Positions 40,578 to 49,060 of a DNA stretch of 64,000 bases are shown here, piece after piece. The notes below the pieces were generated by a model that was not told where the DNA came from, made no database searches, and worked only from the letters and a program-made list of their open reading frames with translations. The stretch is taken from contig NZ_JABMIJ010000008.1 in NCBI RefSeq assembly GCF_014885015.1, positions 161,032-225,031 of the forward strand, given 5' to 3'. The stretch's first letter is position 1. Each line of letters starts with the position of its first letter. Source of the stretch: Spirabiliibacterium falconis. Lineage in GTDB: Bacteria; Pseudomonadota; Gammaproteobacteria; Enterobacterales; Pasteurellaceae. The position numbers were made by a program, and so were the translations under genes.

Positions 40578-40592
40578 ATGTTATAGTAACAT
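40578..40592. promoter_or_regulatory. Palindrome upstream of gntR, GntR-operator-like with one base less
   Basis: ATGTTATAGTAACAT is nearly the same as the gluconate operators found at 43979 and 44097 (TGTTA...TAACA) but its centre is one base shorter. It overlaps a -10-like TATAGT (40582-40587) and lies 27 bases before the gntR start, so autorepression is plausible. Confidence 0.4.
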
Positions 40593-40618
40593 TATGATTT
40601 TTATAATCCATTCTATTC

Positions 40619-41620
40619 ATGATGAGTAAGCATAAACGCCCTACACTGCAAGATGTTGCAAATCATCTTGGTATCACTAAGATGACAGTGAGCCGCTATT
40701 TGCGTAATCCAGATTTAGTAGCGTCTAACACTCGTTTAAAAATCGCTGAAGCTATTGAGCATATAGGTTATATTCCTAACCGTGCACCCGATATTTTATC
40801 AAATGCAAAAAGCCATGCTATTGGCGTTTTAGTTCCATCATTAACAAATCACGTTTTTGCTGATGTTATCAAAGGCATTGAAGAGATTGTTGATAAAGCC
40901 GGTTATCAAACGATGCTTGCCCATTATGGCTACTGTGAAGAAAAAGAAGAAAAACGCATTGAAAGTTTACTTTCTTATAATGTTGATGGCTTGATTTTAT
41001 CCGAAAATCATCACTCGAAACGGACTTTAAAAATGCTAGAAATTGCTGATATTCCAGTGATTGAAATTATGGAATGCAGTGAGGTAAGTTCCCGCCAAGC
41101 AATTGGATTTGATAATGTCGCTGCCGCACAGGCAATGGTAGAGATGATGATTCGCCGTGGTCGCCGAAAAATTGTTTACTTCTCGGCAAGAATGGATAAA
41201 AGAACGTTATTAAAAATGCAAGGATACGAGCAAGCAATGCGTAAGCATAACCTATCGCCTTGTTGCTTAAAAACAGAAGAATCTTCATCATTTTCGCTTG
41301 GTGCACAACTCCTTAATCAAGCATTATCATTATATCCTGATATTGATGGTATCTTTTGTACGAATGATGACCTTGCCATCGGTGCAATTTTTGAATGTCA
41401 GCGTCAACATATTGCTATCCCAGCACAAATTGCAATAGCAGGATTTCATGGACATGACGTTGGTCAATCTATGACCCCGCTATTAGCAACTGTTATCACT
41501 CCAAGGCTTGAGATAGGTAAAATTGCTGCACAAGAGTTATTAAATCGGTTAAATAATATTGAGCAGCAAAGTCCTATCATTAATTTGGGCTATCAGATCC
41601 AAATCGGTGAAAGTATTTAG
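40619..41620 (+). CDS. gntR: LacI-family gluconate repressor GntR
   Basis: Transcriptional repressor of 333 aa. The N-terminal LacI helix-turn-helix (about 8-55) reads PTLQDVANHLGITKMTVSRYLRNPDLV followed by the hinge. The periplasmic-binding-protein-like core (about 62-330) contains IGVLVPSLTNHVFADVIKGIE and GIFCTNDDLAIGAIFECQ. The neighbours edd, gntK and gntP identify the effector as gluconate or 6-phosphogluconate. Two operators resembling the E. coli GntR consensus lie in the gntK-gntP intergenic region. It is convergent with edd, only 4 bases apart. The first two codons are both ATG; either could start translation. Confidence 0.88.
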   Translation: MMSKHKRPTLQDVANHLGITKMTVSRYLRNPDLVASNTRLKIAEAIEHIGYIPNRAPDILSNAKSHAIGVLVPSLTNHVFADVIKGIEEIVDKAGYQTMLAHYGYCEEKEEKRIESLLSYNVDGLILSENHHSKRTLKMLEIADIPVIEIMECSEVSSRQAIGFDNVAAAQAMVEMMIRRGRRKIVYFSARMDKRTLLKMQGYEQAMRKHNLSPCCLKTEESSSFSLGAQLLNQALSLYPDIDGIFCTNDDLAIGAIFECQRQHIAIPAQIAIAGFHGHDVGQSMTPLLATVITPRLEIGKIAAQELLNRLNNIEQQSPIINLGYQIQIGESI

Positions 41621-41624
41621 TCAA

Positions 41625-43418
41625 CTAAAAGATGGTTGCACCCTGTTCGGCGGAAGAGACATTTTGCCTAAATAATTCAAATAACCGTTGTCCAGCGATA
41701 GGTTCATCTTGCAAGAGAATTGGATCATCCATATCGCGCGAGTCTAAATCAGCTAAACACGTTAATTCACCACTTTCCGCATCCAATTTAATGATGTCTC
41801 CCTCTGTGATTTTAGCTAATGGACCGCACTTTGCAGATTCAGGGCATAAGTGAATCACTGCGGGAACTTTTCCTGATGCACCAGATAATCGACCATCTGT
41901 TACCAATGCAACACGAAAACCGCTTTCCATTAAATTACCTAAAATTGGCATTAATTTATGTAACTCTGGCATTCCTCTTGCTGCTGGTCCGCTATTACGC
42001 ACAACAATGATCGCATCTTGTGCTAACAAGCCTTCATTATAGGCGTTAACTACATCATCTTGCGATTCAAATACCTTAGCAGGTGCAATGATTTTTTTAT
42101 ATTTATCCTCAACGGCACTGACTTTGATTATGCCTCTACCCATATTGCCTGCGACAACTTTAATACCACCTTTATGACTAAATGGCTTGTGTTGCGGTGC
42201 AATAATATCAGGATTTTTTGTTTCTAGAATAGGGTTGAATTTAACTTCATTATTTTGCGTAAGTTCTGGCACACATAAATAATCTTCAAATGAACCCCAA
42301 ATAGGTAATGTATCTTGATGTAGCAAATCACGATTAGCCAGTAATCTCAACAATAATGGCACCCCTCCAGCTTGATAAAAATCATTAATATCCGCATCAC
42401 CATTTGGATAAATTCGGGTCAGTAAAGGCACTTCATTTGATAATAAAGCAAAATCATCCCACGTTAAAATAAAGCCAGCTGCTTTCGCAATAGCAATAAG
42501 ATGAATAGTATGGTTGGTACTACCACCAGAGGCAAGTAATGCAACCATCGCATTCACTAAACTTTTTTCGGTAACCACCTCATAAAGCGGTCTAAAATCT
42601 GCGCTATTGCGGTGTATTTTTAACATTTGAAGCACAGCAAGGCGGGTTAATTCTTGTCTTAATGGGCTATTTACTGGCACAAATGCCGCACCTGGCAACA
42701 TAAGCCCCATCGTTTCTAAAAGTAGCTGATTAGTATTTGCTGTACCATAAAATGTACATGTACCTTGACTATGGTAAGACGCATTTTCTATTTCTTGTAA
42801 TTTATCTTTTCCAACTAACCCAGCTGCATATTGTTGTCGCACAGCCACTTTTTGTTTATTACGAATCCCCGTTGTCATCGGACCTGATGGAATAAATGCC
42901 GTCGGTAAATGTCCAAATTGTAATGCGCCAATTAATTGACCAGGTGCAATTTTATCGCAAACGCCTAGCAAAAGTGCGCCATCAAAAGCATTATGACTTA
43001 AGCCTATGGCGGTGGATTGTGCGATCACATCTCGTGAAAACAAAGACAGCTCCATACCTGCCTGTCCTTGTGTTATTCCATCGCACATAGCGGGAACCGC
43101 ACTTGCTACTTGTGCGCTATGCCCATGCTCTCGTAAAATGTGTTTGATGTGTTCTGGATAATCTAAATAGGGCTGATGAGCACTGACCATATCGTTATAT
43201 GAGGTAATAATCCCTATATTTAATCGGGTAAAATCCAAAATAGCGCGCTTATCTTGGTCACAACATGTTGCTACGGTATGCGCTAAATTCCCACAGCTTA
43301 ACTTTTGTCTTGATTTTCTCTGAGCAAGTTGTGATTCAATTTGCTTTAAATAATGCTCTCGTGTTTTTAGACTACGGGTTACGATATTTTTTGTTACTTC
43401 TGCAACAATGCGATTCAT
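41625..43418 (-). CDS. edd: 6-phosphogluconate dehydratase (Entner-Doudoroff)
   Basis: Dehydrates 6-phosphogluconate to 2-keto-3-deoxy-6-phosphogluconate (KDPG), using an iron-sulfur cluster. Start is the ATG at 43416-43418 with AAGGAG upstream, giving 597 aa; a TTG two codons earlier is not preferred. IlvD/Edd family motifs: MCDGITQGQAGMELSLFSRDVIA, LGVCDKIAPGQ, TCTFYGTANTNQ, ASGGSTNHTIHL and TDGRLSGASGKVPAVIHL. The three conserved cluster cysteines are present. It follows gntK by 21 bases, so gluconate enters, is phosphorylated, then dehydrated. The KDPG aldolase eda, often adjacent, is not in the window. Confidence 0.95.
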   Translation of the reverse strand: MNRIVAEVTKNIVTRSLKTREHYLKQIESQLAQRKSRQKLSCGNLAHTVATCCDQDKRAILDFTRLNIGIITSYNDMVSAHQPYLDYPEHIKHILREHGHSAQVASAVPAMCDGITQGQAGMELSLFSRDVIAQSTAIGLSHNAFDGALLLGVCDKIAPGQLIGALQFGHLPTAFIPSGPMTTGIRNKQKVAVRQQYAAGLVGKDKLQEIENASYHSQGTCTFYGTANTNQLLLETMGLMLPGAAFVPVNSPLRQELTRLAVLQMLKIHRNSADFRPLYEVVTEKSLVNAMVALLASGGSTNHTIHLIAIAKAAGFILTWDDFALLSNEVPLLTRIYPNGDADINDFYQAGGVPLLLRLLANRDLLHQDTLPIWGSFEDYLCVPELTQNNEVKFNPILETKNPDIIAPQHKPFSHKGGIKVVAGNMGRGIIKVSAVEDKYKKIIAPAKVFESQDDVVNAYNEGLLAQDAIIVVRNSGPAARGMPELHKLMPILGNLMESGFRVALVTDGRLSGASGKVPAVIHLCPESAKCGPLAKITEGDIIKLDAESGELTCLADLDSRDMDDPILLQDEPIAGQRLFELFRQNVSSAEQGATIF

Positions 43419-43439
43419 CGTCAATCTCCTTTCACCCTT

Positions 43440-43958
43440 TTACTGATATTTTTCAATGACAGAAATACAATCAGCCACAACAGCATCAAATGAGTTATCA
43501 ATATTAATCGTATCTACGTCATTTTCATCAGATTGCGGGACTTCTAATGTGTCAAATTGACTACGTAACATATCCGTTTTCATATAGTGCCCTTGGCGTT
43601 TTTTCATTCTGTCTAAAATCAATTCAAAACTACCCGATAAAAAGATAAAACGAATAAAGGGATTACCATCACGAATAATATTTCTATATTGTTTTTTTAA
43701 CGCCGAACAGACAATAATGCCACTTTCTGATTTTTGATTTAGACTAAATGCGGCATCTCTAATCCTTACCAACCAAGGTTCTCTATCTTGATCATTTAAT
43801 GGTAATCCAGAACGCATTTTTAGAATATTTGCTTTAGGGTGAAGATCATCACCATCTATCAATTTCATTTTAAGTTTATTTGCAATAGCTGTTCCAACAC
43901 TGGTTTTTCCTGTGCTAGAGACACCCATTAATATAAATATACTATTCTGATGTGCCAT
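43440..43958 (-). CDS. gntK: Gluconokinase
   Basis: Phosphorylates gluconate to 6-phosphogluconate. I prefer the ATG at 43956-43958, whose leader carries GAGGAAG, over the ATG four codons upstream; the product is 172 aa. The P-loop is GVSSTGKTSVGTAIA (a GSGKS variant), followed by IDGDDLHPKANILKMRSGLPLNDQDREPWL, which is diagnostic of the GntK family, then CSALKKQYR and the HYMKTDMLRSQFDTLE segment. The sequence is AT-rich and lacks uptake signals. First gene of the gntK-edd unit under the divergent operator region. Confidence 0.94.
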   Translation of the reverse strand: MAHQNSIFILMGVSSTGKTSVGTAIANKLKMKLIDGDDLHPKANILKMRSGLPLNDQDREPWLVRIRDAAFSLNQKSESGIIVCSALKKQYRNIIRDGNPFIRFIFLSGSFELILDRMKKRQGHYMKTDMLRSQFDTLEVPQSDENDVDTINIDNSFDAVVADCISVIEKYQ

Positions 43959-43978
43959 ACGCTTCCTCATAAATTAAT

Positions 43979-43994
43979 TTGTTACCGATAACAA
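43979..43994. promoter_or_regulatory. GntR-type operator 1 (gntK side)
   Basis: TTGTTACCGATAACAA is a near-palindrome closely matching the E. coli GntR operator pattern. It lies 21 bases before the gntK start, over the probable gntK-edd promoter, and is the partner of the site at 44097. Confidence 0.75.
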
Positions 43995-44048
43995 TAAAAT
44001 TACGCTTTACTTTTTTTTAAATCAACTAAAAAAAGTATTTTAAGTGAA

Positions 44049-44070
44049 ATAAGTGATCTAAATCACAAAT
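44049..44070. promoter_or_regulatory. CRP site between gntK and gntP
   Basis: The core AGTGATCTAAATCACA (44052-44067) matches TGTGATCTAGATCACA at 14 of 16 positions, a strong CRP site. It lies between the two GntR-type operators. With the -10-like AAGAAT at 44089-44094 and a start near 44101, it would sit at -41.5 for gntP, as in a class II promoter. Confidence 0.75.
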
Positions 44071-44096
44071 AAAAGAAAAGATATTTGCAAGAATAG

Positions 44097-44112
44097 TGGT
44101 TATCGGTAACAT
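44097..44112. promoter_or_regulatory. GntR-type operator 2 (gntP side)
   Basis: TGGTTATCGGTAACAT matches the reverse complement of operator 1 at 14 of 16 positions. It covers the predicted gntP transcription start. The centre-to-centre distance to operator 1 is 118 bp, which would allow looping. Confidence 0.72.
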
Positions 44113-44152
44113 TTCGTAATAGATGCATTGATTCATTATATGGAGATTATTT

Positions 44153-45535
44153 ATGGATTTATTATCCCTTACACACGATGCTACTTCGCTACTGCTAATA
44201 GCTCTGAGTTCAGTAATCGCATTATTAATTCTCATTATGCGGTTTAAAATTCATGCATTTGTTGCATTAACACTTGTAAGTTTATTAACTGCATTGGCTA
44301 CAGGTATTCCAATTAATAAAGTACTACCAACATTATTACAAGGCTTTGGTAATACTCTCGCATCAGTGGCTTTATTAGTTGGTTTAGGTGCAATGATAGG
44401 GCGTTTATTAGAAATTACTGGCGGAGCTAAAATTTTAGCTGACACCCTAATTAATAAATTTGGAGAAAAAAGAGCACCTTTTGCACTTGGTGTTGCCTCC
44501 CTACTATTTGGTTTTCCTATTTTCTTTGATGCAGGCTTAGTTGTTATGTTGCCTATTATCTTTAGTGTTGCAAAACAATTTGGTGGATCAACTTTGCGTT
44601 ATGCGTTGCCTGCTGCTGGGGCATTTTCTGTTATGCACGCTTTTTTGCCGCCACATCCAGGTCCTGTTGCTGCCGGTGATTTACTCAGCGTCAATATGGG
44701 ATTATTAGTGTTCGTTGGGCTCATCTGCGCCATTATCACATGGTATATTAGTGCTTACTTATTTGGATTATATGCAGGTAAAAAAATTCATCTTGCTTTA
44801 CCAAAAGCCTTTTTAAGTGCGAACGCGATTAATGAAACAGCCGCACAAAATCCACCAAGTTTCCAAAAAGTGATCTCTATTTTATTGTTACCACTGTGTT
44901 TAATTTTACTTGATACAGGGCTTAACACCTTGTCTGTTATGAAAATAATTGATGGATCACAATTGTGGGTAGAATCACTGCGCTTAATTGGTAAAACACC
45001 GATTGCGTTATTAATTACATTATTAGTTGCTATTTTATTACTCAAAGAACAACGTAGTTATGAACAAATCGAAAAAATCTGTAACAATGCTCTAGGGCCA
45101 ATCTGTGCCATCGTCTTAGTAACAGGTGCAGGTGGTATGTTTGGTGGTGTGTTGCGTGCAAGTGGCATTGGTAATGTATTAGCAGACACATTATCAGATA
45201 CAGGCTTACCAATTATTGTAGCAGCCTTTATCATCGCTTTAGCCTTACGTGTTGCACAAGGTTCTGCAACCGTTGCCCTTACCACAACATCCGCATTGAT
45301 TGCCCCAACATTAGCAACAGCAACGGGAATCAGTCAATTTGATCTCTGCTTTATTGTTATTGCGATTGCATCTGGCTCTGTTGCGTTATCACATGTCAAT
45401 GACTCTGGATTTTGGCTTGTTAGTCGTTTTCTTGAAATGGATACCAAAACAACCTTTAAAACATGGACAGTAATGGAAACGCTGATTGGATTTGTTGGGT
45501 TTACTATCGCTGTGGTTGGAAGTATCTTACTATAA
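44153..45535 (+). CDS. gntP: Gluconate:H+ symporter, GntP family
   Basis: Inner-membrane gluconate importer (460 aa) with 12-14 hydrophobic segments. GntP-family stretches: LLQGFGNTLASVALLVGLGAMIGRLLEITGGAKILADTLI (about 60-100), FDAGLVVMLPIIFSVAKQFG, PGPVAAGDLL with HAFLPPHPGP, and RVAQGSATVALTTTSALIAP (about 365-384), then SHVNDSGFWLVSRF near the end. GGAG lies before the ATG. It is divergent from gntK-edd, sharing the GntR/CRP control region. Its 3' end overlaps the convergent narQ by 6 bases. Which of the GntP/GntT/GntU branch it belongs to is not certain. Confidence 0.92.
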   Translation: MDLLSLTHDATSLLLIALSSVIALLILIMRFKIHAFVALTLVSLLTALATGIPINKVLPTLLQGFGNTLASVALLVGLGAMIGRLLEITGGAKILADTLINKFGEKRAPFALGVASLLFGFPIFFDAGLVVMLPIIFSVAKQFGGSTLRYALPAAGAFSVMHAFLPPHPGPVAAGDLLSVNMGLLVFVGLICAIITWYISAYLFGLYAGKKIHLALPKAFLSANAINETAAQNPPSFQKVISILLLPLCLILLDTGLNTLSVMKIIDGSQLWVESLRLIGKTPIALLITLLVAILLLKEQRSYEQIEKICNNALGPICAIVLVTGAGGMFGGVLRASGIGNVLADTLSDTGLPIIVAAFIIALALRVAQGSATVALTTTSALIAPTLATATGISQFDLCFIVIAIASGSVALSHVNDSGFWLVSRFLEMDTKTTFKTWTVMETLIGFVGFTIAVVGSILL

Positions 45536-47233
45536 CAACTGATTTGGGAGGCATAATTTAACACTTGTGCCTCCACTTTTTCTTGCTGCTATGCTAAGTG
45601 TTGCATGTAACTCTTGCGCACGCTCTGCCATAATATTTAACCCATAATGTCCACTGGGCTCGTGTAAAGACGCTATGCCTATGCCATTATCACGCACAAT
45701 CACTTCATTTTCACCCTCAGAATTAGGGCGAGCAATCACTTCAATTAAGCTAGCATTGGCATGTTTAATACTGTTTAACACCGCTTCACGCACAATTTGC
45801 AGTAAATGAATTTGCTGCTGTGCATTCAACAACTGCGAAGGCAAAGCACACTCAAGTGTGATTTTAGCATCACTGTTTGGTTGTAACGAATCAATCACTT
45901 CTTGCAACGCAAGTGTGAGATTAGATTCATTCACTGTTAGGCGAAATGTTGCAAGTAACTCACGTAATTGCGTGTAACCATCAGAAAGTGCGGTTTCAAA
46001 TTGCGCAACAATGTGCATACTTTTGGGCGCAGTATCCCCCATTTCACGCTCAATAGAACGTTTTAATAACGTAAGCTGAATTTGTAAAAAAGCAAGGACT
46101 TGTGCCAAAGAATCATGCAATTCACGAGCAATGATGGATCGCTCTTGCATTAATAACAGTTGTTGTTGTTGCTTTGCTAACTGAGCGGAGTGCAAAGCGC
46201 GCCCTAACATTTGTGCAATATTTTCAATGGTACGTAAATCAGGATAATTATCCGCCCGTTGCCAATTCAGTTGCCCTAAATGTTGCTCACCAATCGTAAT
46301 GCGTGTGATATGCCACGGTTTATTCTCATCAACGTTACCTACGTCCATATTCCACATTTCATTACCATTTAATTGTAACCGAATTGCTTGCAATGCTTCA
46401 TTTTGGCATAAAGACGACAAAATGATATGTAGCCCTTCTTGGTTAATTTCATGCAAACTTAAACGCTGTGATGCGAAATACAACATAGATAAAGTGCGGT
46501 TTATTTGCGTGAGACTATGCGTTTTTTCATTAACTTGATGTTCAAGACAAGCATAAAGTTTTTTTAGCTCTTTTGCCATTTGCGTAAAGCCACGCGAAAG
46601 CACACCGAGTTCATTATCACTGTCAATATCCAATACTAAGTGGTCAAACTGCCCATTTTGCACCTGCTGACTGGCTGTCACCAAACGTGTAAGAGGTTCA
46701 ACCACTTTTTTGCGGCTATACCCCAGCAATAAAAAGCCGAACGCCGCCATTAATAATAGCGCACAAATATTGGAATAAATGGCAAACATTAATTGGCGTT
46801 CAGAAAACGTTTGCAACACACTCACAAAATGATCAACGTGATCGACATATTCACTTAAATGCGCACGATAAGCGGTTTTATTGCCTGCTGAAATATACCC
46901 TTCCATTTCTTGCCAGCGAGAAAGCAAAGTGCGGTACGCTGTTTGTACCTCCTGCGGCACATAAATACGATTAAGCCGCACTAACGTTGGCGAATGCAAT
47001 GTTTCACGGTAAAGAGCAACGCCTGCATCAACTGCCGATGGCTGATAATCCATATCGTGCAACAGGCGATAACTTTGCATACGCAACGAACCAGACACAT
47101 TAATCATCTCCGCATCAGACTGATTTCCCACCATAATCAAGGTGGTAATCCCTGTTGCCAACCCCGAAAGCAGAATGATTAGCAACAAATAATAGGCTAA
47201 TCGTTTTGTGAGAGAACTGCGAAATTTGATCAT
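45530..47233 (-). CDS. narQ: Nitrate/nitrite sensor histidine kinase NarQ
   Basis: Membrane sensor (567 aa) that phosphorylates NarP in response to nitrate or nitrite. The first membrane helix (about 13-34) is followed by the periplasmic nitrate-binding P-box NVSGSLRMQSYRL (about 45-57). The second membrane helix (about 150-172), a HAMP domain (about 173-225), a GAF-like region, the dimerisation H-box SIIARELHDSLAQVLAFLQIQL (about 375-396) and the ATPase core (REAVLNSIKHANAS, VIVRDNGIGI, GHYGLNIMAERA) follow. Its start overlaps the lysA stop by one base, making it the third gene of lptM-lysA-narQ. The response regulator NarP is not in the window; its probable target site lies upstream of napD. 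Confidence 0.93.
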   Translation of the reverse strand: MIKFRSSLTKRLAYYLLLIILLSGLATGITTLIMVGNQSDAEMINVSGSLRMQSYRLLHDMDYQPSAVDAGVALYRETLHSPTLVRLNRIYVPQEVQTAYRTLLSRWQEMEGYISAGNKTAYRAHLSEYVDHVDHFVSVLQTFSERQLMFAIYSNICALLLMAAFGFLLLGYSRKKVVEPLTRLVTASQQVQNGQFDHLVLDIDSDNELGVLSRGFTQMAKELKKLYACLEHQVNEKTHSLTQINRTLSMLYFASQRLSLHEINQEGLHIILSSLCQNEALQAIRLQLNGNEMWNMDVGNVDENKPWHITRITIGEQHLGQLNWQRADNYPDLRTIENIAQMLGRALHSAQLAKQQQQLLLMQERSIIARELHDSLAQVLAFLQIQLTLLKRSIEREMGDTAPKSMHIVAQFETALSDGYTQLRELLATFRLTVNESNLTLALQEVIDSLQPNSDAKITLECALPSQLLNAQQQIHLLQIVREAVLNSIKHANASLIEVIARPNSEGENEVIVRDNGIGIASLHEPSGHYGLNIMAERAQELHATLSIAARKSGGTSVKLCLPNQLL

Positions 47234-48486
47234 TATTCAGACACTAATTGCTCATGTGCCCATAATTCAGGCAATGTTTCACGGCGACGAATTAAATGGG
47301 CTTTATCACCATCAACCAATACTTCCGCTGCACGAGTGCGAGTATTGTAATTCGATGCCATACACGCCCCATATGCACCTGCCGAACGTTGCACCAATAA
47401 ATCTCCCGCTTGAATCGCTAAAGTGCGGTCTTTACCTAAAAAATCCCCTGTTTCACAAATTGGACCAACCACATCATAAACCGCACTTTGACGATCTAAC
47501 GTGCAATCAGCTTCGATAATTTGCATATAGGCTTGGTAAAGTGATGGACGAATCATATCATTCATACCCGCATCTACAATGGCAAAATTACGTTGTTCAT
47601 TACTTTTTAAAAATTCGACTTTAGTCACCAGCACGCCAGCATTCGCCACTATCGCACGCCCAGGTTCTAAGATAATTTCAATCTGATGATACTCTTTCAA
47701 TTTCGCTAATAATGCTTTGGTATAGTCACTTGGCTGTGGTGGCGTTTCTCCATTATATGGCACGCCTAAACCGCCGCCTAAATCCAGATGTTTAATCTTA
47801 ATGCCATCAGATTTCAAGGCTTCCATCAGCACGATTAACCGATCCGTTGCATCTAAAAATGGCTGTAATTCTGTTATTTGCGATCCAATATGACAATCCA
47901 GCCCTACAATATCTAAGTGCGGTAAGCTCGCAGCATAACGATACGCTTCTCGCGCTTGTTTAACGCTGATACCAAATTTATTTTCTTTTAACCCTGTGGA
48001 AATATAAGGATGCGTTTTGGCATCTACATCGGGATTTACTCGCAGTGAAATCGGTGCTTTTTTCCCCATTTCGCCTGCAATCTGATTGATCAAGGTTAAT
48101 TCAGGTAAAGATTCCACATTAAAGCAGCGAATCCCCACCTCCAATGCACGTGCGATTTGATCCGCACTTTTAGCTACCCCAGAAAAAACAATTTTATGAG
48201 GATCACCACCTGCCACCAAGACCCGTTCAAGTTCCCCAACTGATACAATATCAAAACCCGAGCCCATTTTGGCTAATATATTTAAAATCGCAATGTTGGA
48301 ATTGGCTTTAACAGCATAACAAATCAAGTGCGGTTGCTGACCAAATGCGTCATCAAAGGCACGAAAATGACGAACAAGGGTTGCTTTGGAATAAACATAC
48401 AACGGCGTACCAAATTCAGCCGCTAACGCTGTGATTGTAATATCTTCCGCAAATAATTTTTGTTGTTGGTATTGAAAAAAATCCAT
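47233..48486 (-). CDS. lysA: Diaminopimelate decarboxylase
   Basis: PLP enzyme converting meso-diaminopimelate to L-lysine. The 417-aa protein has the N-terminal alanine-racemase-like barrel with the PLP lysine in CYAVKANSNIAIL (about 55-67). HIGSQITELQPF, LDLGGGLGVPY and EPGRAIVANAGVL lie in the barrel, and the C-terminal GPICETGDFLGKDR and GAYGACMASNYNTR complete the active site. AAGGAT precedes the ATG. It follows the small lipoprotein gene lptM by 8 bases and overlaps narQ by one base. Confidence 0.97.
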   Translation of the reverse strand: MDFFQYQQQKLFAEDITITALAAEFGTPLYVYSKATLVRHFRAFDDAFGQQPHLICYAVKANSNIAILNILAKMGSGFDIVSVGELERVLVAGGDPHKIVFSGVAKSADQIARALEVGIRCFNVESLPELTLINQIAGEMGKKAPISLRVNPDVDAKTHPYISTGLKENKFGISVKQAREAYRYAASLPHLDIVGLDCHIGSQITELQPFLDATDRLIVLMEALKSDGIKIKHLDLGGGLGVPYNGETPPQPSDYTKALLAKLKEYHQIEIILEPGRAIVANAGVLVTKVEFLKSNEQRNFAIVDAGMNDMIRPSLYQAYMQIIEADCTLDRQSAVYDVVGPICETGDFLGKDRTLAIQAGDLLVQRSAGAYGACMASNYNTRTRAAEVLVDGDKAHLIRRRETLPELWAHEQLVSE

Positions 48487-48494
48487 AGTTATCC

Positions 48495-48623
48495 TTACTG
48501 TGCCGTTGTTTGTTCGCTGGTATTCTCACTATTATCAGGGAAATATAATGGACCTTTCACCCCACACCCTACGAGATTTAACAAAAAAACCGCACTGAAT
48601 ATTGCAATAATCATTTTTTTCAT
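48495..48623 (-). CDS. lptM: LPS assembly-associated lipoprotein LptM (YifL), small gene
   Basis: A 42-aa lipoprotein. The reading frame is ATG at 48621-48623 to TAA at 48495-48497. It encodes a signal peptide (KKMIIAIFSAVFLLNLVG) with lipobox LVGC at about 17-20, then GVKGPLYFPDN, the conserved GLKGPLYFP-type motif of YifL/LptM, and a short polar tail. In E. coli LptM binds LptD and helps it mature. It is divergent from cyaY, the same arrangement as yifL in E. coli, and lies 8 bases before lysA. A partial uptake signal falls in the signal-peptide codons. The match of motif, size and context makes this a real gene. Confidence 0.88.
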   Translation of the reverse strand: MKKMIIAIFSAVFLLNLVGCGVKGPLYFPDNSENTSEQTTAQ

Positions 48624-48744
48624 AATCTGTCCTTTTTCAACGATTTTGGCTATTTTAACCATTAATCTCAACGATGTGCTATTACTATTGTTGGAAAGTT
48701 GTAAAATGTCTATAATTTAAGGCTAACTCACGCGGAGAAATACA

Positions 48745-49053
48745 ATGAATGTAAGCGAATACCACCAACAGATTGAAAAAATATGGGCTGACATTGAAAC
48801 AGCATTAGAACAACAGGAAATTGATGTCGATTGCGATATTCTCGGTTCTGTTTTTTCTATTACGTTTGCCGATGGGCAACAAATTGTGATTAACAAACAA
48901 GAGCCTTTGCTTGAGCTTTGGCTTGCCAGCAAACTCGGCGGATATCACTTTAAATATAAAAATGGGTTATGGCTCACAGCGGATAATAAAGAGTTTTTTG
49001 CTCTATTAACCGATGCACTTAACGCCTATGGCGAACACGTTACCTTTAAATGA
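48745..49053 (+). CDS. cyaY: Frataxin-like iron-sulfur protein CyaY
   Basis: Bacterial frataxin (102 aa) that binds iron and modulates cysteine desulfurase activity in Fe-S cluster assembly. The acidic first helix (NVSEYHQQIEKIWADIETALEQQ) carries the iron-binding face. The beta sheet includes VDCDILGSVFSITFADGQQIVINKQEPLLELWLASKLGGYHF, the canonical CyaY signature with the conserved Trp. Full length. It diverges from lptM-lysA and precedes pldA by 7 bases. Confidence 0.96.
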   Translation: MNVSEYHQQIEKIWADIETALEQQEIDVDCDILGSVFSITFADGQQIVINKQEPLLELWLASKLGGYHFKYKNGLWLTADNKEFFALLTDALNAYGEHVTFK

Positions 49054-49060
49054 GATGATT

